Positions 1 to 6,123 of a stretch of DNA of 7,928 nucleotides are shown here, piece after piece; positions within the stretch are counted from its first letter, which is position 1; each line of letters begins with the position of its first letter. Both the position numbers and the translations under genes were made by a program. The notes under the pieces are model-generated. The model was not told the origin of the DNA and searched no databases. It saw nothing but the letters and a program-made list of their open reading frames with translations. The stretch is from Chloroflexota bacterium (lineage in GTDB: Bacteria > Chloroflexota > Chloroflexia > Chloroflexales > Kallotenuaceae), in assembly GCA_019240175.1 (NCBI GenBank), contig JAFAYS010000415.1, positions 1-7,928 of the forward strand, written 5' to 3'.

Positions 1-1
1 C

Positions 2-700
2 CTGGCGCAATCTCCCGACACGCCGCCGGCAGAGATGCTGCTGCTGGATGCCGACTGGGTGCAGATCAACCCCCATGCCGAGCTAAGCCTGGATGTTGCG
101 ATCATTGACGCAGCCTTCACCGGCGTGCAAGGCCAGACCGGCGAAGATCTGAGCTCCCAGGCCGCCGACGATCTGCGCGCAGCGGTCGAGCTGTATCACG
201 GCGACCTGCTGGAAGGCTGGTACTCCGACTGGTGCTTGTTCGAGCGCGAGCGTTTGCAGAATATCTACCTGGTGCTCGTCAATAAGCTGATGGCGTACTG
301 CGAAGCCCATCACGAGTACGATCAAGGCATCAGCTATGGCATGGAGGTGCTGCGTTACGATCGCGCCCGCGAAGAAACGCATCGCCGGCTGATGCAGATC
401 TATGTTCTGGCCGGCGATCGCACGGCGGCGCTGCGCCAATACGACCGCTGCGCGACCGGGCTGCGCGAAGAGCTGGGCGTCCTGCCCACGCCCTACACCA
501 CCAGCCTGTATGAGCGGATCAAAGCTGCGGCTCCCGGCGCGGATCTCAGCGCGATCCAGCCCCAGACAGCCGCCGACTACGCACCGCTGCACGACTTGCT
601 GACCAACCTGAATCAGCTGCAAGGCGCGCTCACCGATCTGCAAAAACGCGTTCAGCAGAACATTAAGGCTGTCGAGCAAGCGCTGCGGCAGCCTCACTAA
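2..700 (+). CDS. BTAD (SARP-type) transcriptional regulator, C-terminal part, 5' truncated
   Basis: The frame is open from the first bases of the window, so the start and most of the DNA-binding winged helix lie upstream; 232 residues are visible. The body matches the bacterial transcriptional activation domain of SARP-type regulators, an all-helical TPR-like fold. Diagnostic stretches are the HGDLLEGWYSDW / FERERLQ segment (about visible residues 67-87), the ETHRRLMQIYVLAGDRTAALRQY helix pair, and the closing LREELGV-PTPYTTSLYERI. After a short Ala/Pro-rich linker, about visible residues 195-231 form a long amphipathic helix (NLNQLQGALTDLQKRV) that looks like a coiled coil and is not part of the basic BTAD fold. 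It ends in TAA and is followed by a strong hairpin, so it is probably a separate transcription unit from the tail genes. A role in controlling those genes is inferred from position only. Confidence 0.85.
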   Translation: MAQSPDTPPAEMLLLDADWVQINPHAELSLDVAIIDAAFTGVQGQTGEDLSSQAADDLRAAVELYHGDLLEGWYSDWCLFERERLQNIYLVLVNKLMAYCEAHHEYDQGISYGMEVLRYDRAREETHRRLMQIYVLAGDRTAALRQYDRCATGLREELGVLPTPYTTSLYERIKAAAPGADLSAIQPQTAADYAPLHDLLTNLNQLQGALTDLQKRVQQNIKAVEQALRQPH

Positions 701-703
701 ACC

Positions 704-734
704 AGCGCGTCCGGCATTTCCTGCCGGACGCGCT
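704..734 (+). terminator. Hairpin terminator after the regulator gene
   Basis: A perfect 13-bp inverted repeat (AGCGCGTCCGGCA at 704-716, TGCCGGACGCGCT at 722-734) has a 5-nt loop TTTCC and begins four bases after the regulator's stop codon. The stem is very GC-rich. The downstream T tract is poor (CTGCTTATT), so it may be a weak intrinsic terminator, act with a factor, or protect the 3' end of the mRNA. Confidence 0.65.
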
Positions 735-759
735 CTGCTTATTCCCCCCAAATCCTCAC

Positions 760-791
760 GGATCGCTGCTGGATACGCTTGAGGATCGCTG
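760..791 (+). promoter_or_regulatory. Three spaced direct repeats, possible regulator operator
   Basis: GGATCGCTG (760-768), GGATACGCT (771-779) and GGATCGCTG (783-791) recur with start-to-start spacings of 11 and 12 bases, about one helical turn, upstream of the candidate -10 box. SARP regulators are known to bind short direct repeats spaced by about 11 bp or its multiples near the promoter, and a SARP/BTAD protein is encoded just upstream. Caution: GATCG-type words are common throughout this window, so chance is a real alternative. An inverted pair ATCCTCA (752-758) / TGAGGAT (780-786) overlaps the array. Confidence 0.35.
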
Positions 792-805
792 GCAGAACAG
801 CCTCC

Positions 806-814
806 TGCTATAGT
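806..814 (+). promoter_or_regulatory. Candidate extended -10 promoter element
   Basis: TGCTATAGT contains a TG extension and a TATAGT hexamer (809-814). No good -35 lies 16-18 bases upstream; TTGAGG at 779-784 is 24 bases away, too far for a standard sigma-70 promoter. An activator binding the nearby repeats could compensate. Transcription would start near 820, leaving a leader of about 55-60 bases before the ATG at 878. No other promoter-like site stands out in the gap 735-877. Confidence 0.35.
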
Positions 815-877
815 CACGGGCATCTACATTTTAACCTGAGCCCGGAAGAAGCGCCGAGCTACCCTTGAAGAGGCGCT

Positions 878-1144
878 ATGGACCCGCTCGAACTGTACAG
901 CCACTCATTCATCATCAGAATTTGGCGCGAACAGACAGACGAGCGATCCGATCGAGCGATCTGGCGCGGGTACATTCGGCATGTGCCCAGCCGGCAGCAG
1001 CGCTATCTGCGGAGCTTTGAAGATATCGTTTTTTTCATCATCGATCACGTCGAGCCGATGAATGTCCACATCGGGCTGGCATGGCGCGTCTGGCGCAGGC
1101 TGCGCTACCGCCGACAGCCGAAACCGCGCGACCAACAGCAGTAG
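878..1144 (+). CDS. Small basic hypothetical protein of the tail locus
   Basis: The product is 88 aa. The ATG follows GAGG (870-873) at a 4-nt spacing. The N-terminal 60 residues look like a compact alpha/beta domain: a SFIIRIWRE strand, IWRGYIRHVPS, then an RSFEDIVFFIIDHV helix. This pattern (FxxRIW, WRGxIxHVPS, aromatic/helical end) resembles short conserved hypothetical proteins that I recall from Chloroflexota and cyanobacteria; I cannot confirm the family. The last 20 residues are strongly basic (WRRLRYRRQPKPR) and may bind nucleic acid or an acidic partner. It is the first gene after the regulatory gap and ends 14 bases before the next start, so it probably opens the tail operon. Function unknown; no signal peptide. 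Confidence 0.75.
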   Translation: MDPLELYSHSFIIRIWREQTDERSDRAIWRGYIRHVPSRQQRYLRSFEDIVFFIIDHVEPMNVHIGLAWRVWRRLRYRRQPKPRDQQQ

Positions 1145-1158
1145 GAGATGAGCACGGG

Positions 1159-2193
1159 ATGGCACTGCAGATCGTGGACGCGATGAACAACGCCGGTGCT
1201 TGGAATGCCCTTGCCCCCAACGGTGCGACTCCATCAACCGAGATCAGCGCGACGGACGAAACGAATCAGGTCCGCTATGGCGCTGATGCGCATAGCCTGC
1301 GCGTCGCTGCGAGTGGAGATGCGCAGGATCATCTGCTGCGCCGGACACGCGCCGCGCTCGATCTTTCGGCGTTCGGCGAGCTGCGGCTGTGGATCTTTAG
1401 CAGCCGGATCGCCGATGGCTCAGCCAGTCAGCCGTTCTTCCTTGAGCTGCGGCTGGGCAGTGCGGCGCTGGCGCTCGACGCGCCCGGCAACACCTGGCAC
1501 CGCTATCTGTCGGTAGCCCGCGCCGGCACCTGGGAGTTGATCCGGCTCAGCCTGGCCGATCTGGCACCCGCAGTCCGCAGCAGCCTGAGCACCCTACAGC
1601 TGCGCTGTATTGATGCCGCCATGCCGTTTACCTGCGTACTCGACGATCTGGCCGCAGTCCGCGACGAGATGCTGGCCGATGCCGACGCCGCGCTGCTGGC
1701 GCGACTTCACGAGCGGATCACCCTCAACGGCACTGCCGTGCCTGCGCTGCTGTACGTTCCCGGCGTGGCCGCGCCCAGCCAGCCGTATATTCGCATCACG
1801 CAGCACCACATCGCGTTTGCCGACGAGCGCACCAGCTCCAGTCGCGCGCGCACCGATTTTTCAAGCAACCGCTTTGCGCTGCGACCGCCCAGCTACGGCT
1901 ATAACTTGTACTACCAGTTTGAGGCCGTCGCCGCCAATCGCAGCGAGCAGGCCACGCTGCTTGAGTTCATTCTGCGCGAGCTGACACCGCGCGGCGAGCT
2001 GATCGTTAACAACAGCCCGCTGCCGCTGGAATGGGTTCCTGTGCCGCCGTATAACGCCGACGGCGCGCCGCTCACCGATCGGGCGCTGCTGTATTTCCGG
2101 GTGCTGACCTACCAGGAAGTGGGAGCAGCCGAGCCGGCGGTGCCGCCGTATCACTCGGTCAGCATCGAGATCGATCAGGCCCAGCCTGCTTAA
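1159..2193 (+). CDS. Two-domain tail cap/terminator-like protein (Pvc16-like C-terminus)
   Basis: The product is 344 aa from ATG 1159, 14 bases after the previous stop; GGAG at 1144-1147 is an adequate but distant ribosome binding site. The frame is open upstream to an ATG at 1081, but that would overlap the previous gene by 64 bases and add low-complexity sequence. Residues about 1-165 look like a jelly-roll, carbohydrate-binding-like beta domain: LDLSAFGELRLWIFSSR at about 67-83, FFLELRLG at about 93-100, NTWHRYLSVARAGTWELIRLSL at about 111-132, FTCVLDDL at about 157-164. From about 173 a second domain begins (DADAALLARLHERI) and continues with RPPSYGYNLYYQFEAVA, an EQATLLEFILREL helix, and LPLEWVPV. 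This recalls the DUF4255/Pvc16 tail-terminator family, which caps CIS tails. Upstream of sheath and tube, a cap role is plausible. The domain calls are from pattern memory. Confidence 0.7.
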   Translation: MALQIVDAMNNAGAWNALAPNGATPSTEISATDETNQVRYGADAHSLRVAASGDAQDHLLRRTRAALDLSAFGELRLWIFSSRIADGSASQPFFLELRLGSAALALDAPGNTWHRYLSVARAGTWELIRLSLADLAPAVRSSLSTLQLRCIDAAMPFTCVLDDLAAVRDEMLADADAALLARLHERITLNGTAVPALLYVPGVAAPSQPYIRITQHHIAFADERTSSSRARTDFSSNRFALRPPSYGYNLYYQFEAVAANRSEQATLLEFILRELTPRGELIVNNSPLPLEWVPVPPYNADGAPLTDRALLYFRVLTYQEVGAAEPAVPPYHSVSIEIDQAQPA

Positions 2194-2245
2194 CCCAACC
2201 GTCACGTGGTCGATGTAGCCGCTGCGGAGCTACCGCCGCGTGGTG

Positions 2246-2252
2246 AAGGAGG
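2246..2252 (+). promoter_or_regulatory. Strong ribosome binding site that decides a TTG start
   Basis: AAGGAGG at 2246-2252 lies seven bases before TTG 2260. It is the best Shine-Dalgarno sequence in the window and argues for TTG 2260 over the in-frame GTG at 2206, which has no such site and would add 18 residues that look like non-coding leader. Confidence 0.7.
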
Positions 2253-2259
2253 ACTTGCA

Positions 2260-2616
2260 TTGAGCGAATCGCAGAGCGAGCGGTTTACCGTCGTCAACAT
2301 GCGCGACCAGCCTGTCGAGCTGTACATCGGCGCGGAATCGGTCACGCTGCCGGCCTACGGCGAGATCGAGGTCACGAGCGGCGATCTGGCCGCGCCGCAT
2401 GTAGCAGCCATGCGCCAGCGCCAAGCGATCGATGTGCGGCCTGCCATGCGTGCGGCGGCAAGCGACGAGCAAGATCAAGCGCACGAGCCCACAGCGCCAG
2501 CCGTTGCCGAGGAGCCCGCTGTAGCCGAAGAGTCGGCAGCCGAGGAAGAATCAGCAGCTGTGGAAGAGCCCGCGCCGAAGGAGCAGCCGGCGCGTCGCAC
2601 ACGCCGCAAAAGCTAG
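2260..2616 (+). CDS. Small protein with charged C-terminal tail, upstream of sheath
   Basis: The product is 118 aa from TTG 2260. Residues about 1-60 form a small, probably beta-rich domain (RFTVVNMRDQPVELYIG, VTLPAYGEIEV, then an AAPHVAAMRQRQAIDV helix). Similar short domains sit near sheath genes in related loci as I remember them, but I know no function. From about residue 68 the sequence becomes low-complexity: about 30 residues of Glu/Ala repeats (EEPAVAEES, AEEESAAVEEP) and then a short, strongly basic end (RRTRRKS). Such a tail is likely disordered and could bind the particle or keep it soluble. It sits 66 bases after the cap-like gene and 115 bases before the sheath, in the same direction, so it is probably co-transcribed. 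Confidence 0.75.
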   Translation: MSESQSERFTVVNMRDQPVELYIGAESVTLPAYGEIEVTSGDLAAPHVAAMRQRQAIDVRPAMRAAASDEQDQAHEPTAPAVAEEPAVAEESAAEEESAAVEEPAPKEQPARRTRRKS

Positions 2617-2731
2617 CACGAGTCCGGTAGTCTGCGCCGGGCGATGGTTTCGATAGGCCCGCGTGAAGCGCCAGGATCGACTGGAAAAACAACCGCCTAG
2701 CGATCCGCGCGCAGCCAACAGGGAGTGAGCG

Positions 2732-4840
2732 ATGACATACAACATCGGTCTGAACGTGGTGGAGGTAGACGGCTCAGCCTCGCCCGCGATCGTGGGAGCG
2801 GCAACCTCAATTGGTGCCTTCAATATTTTGACCCGGCGCGGCGTGCCGAACCGCCCGGCGCGCATCACCAGCTTCGCCCAGTTTGTGGAGCAGTTCGGCG
2901 GCTACTTCAGCGGCGGTCTCGGCGCGTATCTGGTCAAGGGCTTCTTCGACAACGGCGGCCAGACGGTGTATGTCAACCGCGTTGTCGCCACGGATGTCAC
3001 AACCGGTGCCAGCCCGGCCCGGATCGAGCTGAACGACGCCGCGAATCCGGCCCTGCGCCTGCGCGGCGGCTTCCGGGGCCGCGAAGATCCCGGCACCTGG
3101 GGCAACGATCTGTTCGCGCGCGTCACCGCCAGCAACGTCGCCGCGCAGCGGGTGCGCGAGACCGCAGCCGCCAACGTCGCCGCAACCGATATTGCCAATA
3201 CCGTCGATATGGTCGCCGCCAACTTCCCGTCGCTCTCGGTGCGCGTGGACGGCGAGACCAATCCCACCGTGATCACCTTCCAAGCATCCGATTTCGCGAC
3301 GCCCACGGCGGCTACACGGGCCGAGCTGCGCGATGCGATCAACCGGCGCAGCACCAAAGTCGTCGCCTCGATCGCCGGCAACCACCTGGTGCTCACGTCG
3401 AGCGGCGAGGTTGCACGCTTGCGCCGCGATTGGACCAGCCTGCAAGTCACGGCGGCCAACGCCACGCTCGGCTTTACCAACATGGCCAGCCCGCAGCGCG
3501 GCACGACTGCGGCGATCGCCGCCACCACCACCTCGGTCGCCAATCCCGATGCGTTCCAGGTCGGCGATGCGGTGCGGGTCGCGGACGCCAGCGATCCGGC
3601 GCGCAACGGCGTGGTCAAGATCGTGCGGATCGTCCCGACGACCGGCGAGATCGAGTGGACGCCGCAGCTGGCCAACGCCGCCAACTACGACGAGTTTCAA
3701 AGCACGCTGGTGCCGGTGCAGTTCGATCTGACGATCGGCCTGGGCGGCGGGCAGCCTGAGAATGTCGTCGAGACCTGGACCGGTCTGTCGCTGGAGCCGG
3801 ATCTGCCGAACTATGCTCTGCGCGTGCTGAACGATTCGCTGCGTGGCTCGCGCTACGTGCTGGCCTCGGATCTCACGCCGGCCACCCCGCGCCGCGTCCT
3901 GGCGACGCTGGCCTTTACCCGCTTTCCCACGGCAGGCCGCGACGGCGAGCCGACACCGCAAGATTTTATCGGCGATCCGGCGACGCATACCGGCTTCTCG
4001 GCCTTCGACTCGTATGACGTGCAGCTGCTCGCCTGCGAGCGCACCACGCCGGCAGTTGTCACGGCGGCGCTGACCTACTGCGCCAATCGCGGCGATTGTA
4101 TGTTTGTGGGCTCGGTGCCAGAAGGCTTTGTCGGCAACGGGACTGCCGCCGTGGATTATGGAAAAGCCTTCCAGGGCAAGAAAGTCTACGGCGCGATCTA
4201 CGGGCCGTGGATCAAAATTATCGATCCGATCGGCAGCGGGGCCAATCCCGTCAAATGGGTGCCGCCGACCGGTCACGTCATGGGCGTGTACGCGCGCGTA
4301 GAAACCACACGCGGCATCTGGAAAGCACCCGCCGGCGACGAGGCCAATCTTCAAGGCGCGCTCGACGTGGAATATCGCCTGAGCGACGCCGAGCATACCG
4401 ATCTGGTCAAGAACGGCAGCATCAACGGAATTCGCGTCGTGCCAGGCGCGGGCATTGTCGTGGATGCGTCGCGCACGCTCAGTACCGACACGCGCTGGCT
4501 GTACGTCAACGTGCGGCTACTGTTCAACTTCGTCAAGAGCAGCTTGAAGCAAGGGCTGCGCTGGGTGCGGCAGGAGCCCAACAAAGACACGCTCTGGAAC
4601 GCGATCAAATTCACAAGTGTCAACCCATTCCTGATGGGCCTCTGGCGACAAGGCGCGTTCGGCACCGGCTCGCCCGACCAGGTCTTTCGCGTGATCGTCG
4701 ACGCGACCAACAACCCGCCGGACGAGGTCGACAAGGGCAACTTGAAAGTCGAGGTGTACTTCTATCCCTCGAAGCCGGCGGAAACGATTGTGATCATTGT
4801 CGGCCAGATGCCAAGCGGCGCGACGGCTGCCGAAGGCTAG
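2732..4840 (+). CDS. Contractile tail sheath protein with large insertion
   Basis: The product is 702 aa. ATG 2732 follows GGGAG (2721-2725) at a 6-nt spacing. This is the subunit of the contractile outer sheath that drives the tube out of the particle. N-terminal family features are GLNVVEVDGSASPAIVGAATS (about 6-25), the PARITSFAQFVEQFGG segment, ALYLVKGFF-like GAYLVKGFF, and EDPGTWGNDL (about 118-127). The C-terminal third is clear: RGIWKAPAGDEA (about 527-538), GIRVVPGAGIVVDASRTLS, WLYVNVRLLFNFVKSSLKQG, VNPFLMGLW, TNNPPDEVDKG and FYPSKPAETIVI. Many sheaths are about 350-500 aa. The excess is mostly residues about 165-335, holding two beta-rich segments: one ending near LGFTNM (about 246-251), and one around FQVGDAVRVADASD (about 274-287) and GEIEWTP. 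The core resumes at VVETWTGLSLEPDLPNYA. It is the only sheath gene in the window. Confidence 0.95.
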   Translation: MTYNIGLNVVEVDGSASPAIVGAATSIGAFNILTRRGVPNRPARITSFAQFVEQFGGYFSGGLGAYLVKGFFDNGGQTVYVNRVVATDVTTGASPARIELNDAANPALRLRGGFRGREDPGTWGNDLFARVTASNVAAQRVRETAAANVAATDIANTVDMVAANFPSLSVRVDGETNPTVITFQASDFATPTAATRAELRDAINRRSTKVVASIAGNHLVLTSSGEVARLRRDWTSLQVTAANATLGFTNMASPQRGTTAAIAATTTSVANPDAFQVGDAVRVADASDPARNGVVKIVRIVPTTGEIEWTPQLANAANYDEFQSTLVPVQFDLTIGLGGGQPENVVETWTGLSLEPDLPNYALRVLNDSLRGSRYVLASDLTPATPRRVLATLAFTRFPTAGRDGEPTPQDFIGDPATHTGFSAFDSYDVQLLACERTTPAVVTAALTYCANRGDCMFVGSVPEGFVGNGTAAVDYGKAFQGKKVYGAIYGPWIKIIDPIGSGANPVKWVPPTGHVMGVYARVETTRGIWKAPAGDEANLQGALDVEYRLSDAEHTDLVKNGSINGIRVVPGAGIVVDASRTLSTDTRWLYVNVRLLFNFVKSSLKQGLRWVRQEPNKDTLWNAIKFTSVNPFLMGLWRQGAFGTGSPDQVFRVIVDATNNPPDEVDKGNLKVEVYFYPSKPAETIVIIVGQMPSGATAAEG

Positions 4841-4863
4841 GCCCAGCGGCCAGGAGAGATGCT

Positions 4864-5334
4864 ATGCCCAAAGTTGGCGATATTTGGGAATCCTACCGTA
4901 CCAGCGAGTTCGTGCTGGTGATCGACGGGACGGAAAGCCCCGGCGTGACCAAGGTGTCGGGCCTGAGCGAAGGTGAGATCGATACGATCGAGCAGCCCGA
5001 CGGCGGCTCGGGCCGGATCATCAAGATCGCCAGCGCTGTGATCAAATACGAGTCGCTGACGATCGAGCGCAATGTAGACGGCAGCCCCGAAGACCAGCGC
5101 TTTCGGCTGTGGTTCCAGCAAACCTTTCAGCTCAACCAGCCGACGCAGGGCGGCTCGGGCGTGCGTAAAAACGGCATGATCATCAAGCGTCACAACGGCA
5201 CTCCGGTGCTGACGTTTGCGTTCTACAACGCCTGGGTCAAGTCGTCGAAGTTTAGCGATCTGGAAGCCGGATCGAATAACCTCTTCAAACAAACGATCGT
5301 GCTTGAGCACGAAGGTTTGGAGCGCGTCGAATAA
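4864..5334 (+). CDS. Tail tube protein, T4 gp19 family
   Basis: The product is 156 aa, a typical length for the family. ATG 4864 follows AGGAG (4852-4856) at a 7-nt spacing, 23 bases after the sheath stop. The frame is open far upstream inside the sheath gene, but only the part from 4864 reads as a protein family. Matching features are the start MPKVGDIWESYRTSEFVLVIDG, VTKVSGLSEGEIDTIEQPDGG, SAVIKYESLTIERNVDG, LWFQQTFQ, VLTFAFYNAWVKSSKFSDLEAGSN and the closing TIVLEHEGLERV. This protein forms stacked hexameric rings of the inner tube inside the sheath. Direct adjacency to the sheath gene is standard in contractile phages and injection systems. It is the only tube gene in the window, whereas Afp/PVC-type loci carry paralogues; others may lie downstream. 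Confidence 0.93.
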   Translation: MPKVGDIWESYRTSEFVLVIDGTESPGVTKVSGLSEGEIDTIEQPDGGSGRIIKIASAVIKYESLTIERNVDGSPEDQRFRLWFQQTFQLNQPTQGGSGVRKNGMIIKRHNGTPVLTFAFYNAWVKSSKFSDLEAGSNNLFKQTIVLEHEGLERVE

Positions 5335-5349
5335 ACAAGGAGCATATTT

Positions 5350-6123
5350 GTGAGCACGTTGCCCGCGAGCCGCGAGTTCGAGTTTACATTGCCGGTCGGC
5401 TACACCGACGACGAGGGTCGCGCCCACCGCAGCGTCGTGCTGCGCAAAATGACTGGACGCGAAGAAGCGATCCTGGCCGATCGGCGCTTCCAGCGCAACG
5501 GCGGCCAGCTCGTCACGGAGCTGCTGCATAGCTGCCTGATTCGCGTCGGCGATCTGCCCAAGAATGGCCGCTCGACCGTTGCCGGCATGTACTCGGCAGA
5601 TCGCAACTACCTGCTGCTGAAGCTGCGCAGCATCACCTTTGGGCCGGAGCTGGAAGCCAGCTACACCTGCCCATCGTGCAGCGACACAATCCAGATCGAT
5701 GAAGACCTGGACGACTTGCCGGTCACGGTCCTGAGCGAAGACTCGCCCGAGGATGTGACGATGGAGCTGGGCGACGGCTATGTCGATCGTGAGGGCCAGG
5801 TACATACCGCGCTGACGCTGCGCCTGCCGACCGGCGTCGACGAGGAGGCGGTCGCGCCGCAGATGCGCCAGAACGCATCGCTGGGCAAGAACGCGCTGCT
5901 GGCCCGCTGCCTCAAATCGCTTGGCGACCTGCCGCGCCATCGCATGGAAGCGCTCGGCCCCAAGATCCTGGCCGACCTGACCATGACCGATCGGCGGATG
6001 ATCGACCGGGCGCTCAACGAGGCGGCTCCCGGCGTGAACCTGGTGCGGCAGATCGAGTGCCCGAACTGCGGTCATTTGTTCAAAGCCAACCTGGACATGA
6101 CGCATTTTTTATCACCGGAGTAG
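5350..6123 (+). CDS. T4-type baseplate / hub assembly protein with split CxxC pairs
   Basis: The product is 257 aa from GTG 5350, which follows AAGGAG (5337-5342) at a 7-nt spacing and lies 15 bases after the tube stop. The start REFEFTLPVGYTDDEG-AHRSVVLRKMTGREEAILAD, then LLHSCLIRVGDL and DRNYLLLKLRSITFG, matches the T4 baseplate protein family (Pfam T4_baseplate; T4 gp26/gp51-like hub assembly chaperone). This family commonly follows the tube gene in injection loci. Cysteines C107-P-S-C110 and C237-P-N-C240 form two CxxC knuckles 126 residues apart and could share one zinc. The middle has an acidic segment (IDEDLDDLPVTVLSEDSPED), and residues about 155-230 are helical. The gene ends FLSPE-TAG within a T6 run that may permit frameshifting into the next ORF. 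The assembly role comes from family knowledge; a baseplate structural role is possible. Confidence 0.85.
   Translation: MSTLPASREFEFTLPVGYTDDEGRAHRSVVLRKMTGREEAILADRRFQRNGGQLVTELLHSCLIRVGDLPKNGRSTVAGMYSADRNYLLLKLRSITFGPELEASYTCPSCSDTIQIDEDLDDLPVTVLSEDSPEDVTMELGDGYVDREGQVHTALTLRLPTGVDEEAVAPQMRQNASLGKNALLARCLKSLGDLPRHRMEALGPKILADLTMTDRRMIDRALNEAAPGVNLVRQIECPNCGHLFKANLDMTHFLSPE
6105..6111 (+). other. Candidate -1 ribosomal frameshift slippery heptamer T_TTT_TTA
   Basis: In the frame of the 5350-6123 gene the codons here are CAT TTT TTA, so the heptamer is in the canonical X_XXY_YYZ register. UUUUUUA is the same slippery sequence as in HIV-1 gag-pol. A -1 shift moves ribosomes exactly into the frame of the following small ORF (TTT TTT ATC ACC GGA) and past the TAG at 6121-6123. 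The fusion would be about 313 aa: 254 residues plus about 59. An unusually long or short T run from a sequencing error would mimic this. Confidence 0.5.

Noticed and set aside
83..823. 246-codon minus-strand ORF opposite the regulator
   Set aside because: Antisense to a clear BTAD domain and runs through the terminator hairpin.
2206..2259. GTG start for the small charged-tail protein
   Set aside because: AAGGAGG lies inside this stretch and is ideally placed for TTG 2260; the extra 18 residues would be the leader translated.
2617..2731. Possible terminator or promoter in the gap before the sheath gene
   Set aside because: Only short stems (for example CGGGC/GCCCG, 5 bp) and no T tract or convincing -10/-35 pair; apart from the sheath ribosome binding site I see nothing there.
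2725..3759. 344-codon plus-strand ORF overlapping the sheath start
   Set aside because: Out-of-frame read of the sheath gene; Arg/Gly/Gln-rich with no protein-like pattern.
2807..4396. 529-codon minus-strand ORF opposite the sheath gene
   Set aside because: Antisense shadow of a clear sheath gene in GC-rich DNA; the translation is rich in Arg/His/Gly/Ala with no family-like segment.
4096..4863. Upstream extension of the tube ORF inside the sheath gene
   Set aside because: The frame is open by chance; the part before 4864 is an Arg-rich out-of-frame read, and a good ribosome binding site lies at 4852-4858.
4837..6105. 422-codon minus-strand ORF opposite the tube and baseplate genes
   Set aside because: It lies opposite two well-recognised plus-strand genes and spans their junction; no plausible protein pattern.
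6057..6110. GTG 6057 as start of the small DUF6760-like ORF
   Set aside because: No visible ribosome binding site; the added residues are an out-of-frame read of the previous gene's zinc-knuckle coding region. Kept only as a weak alternative to frameshifting.
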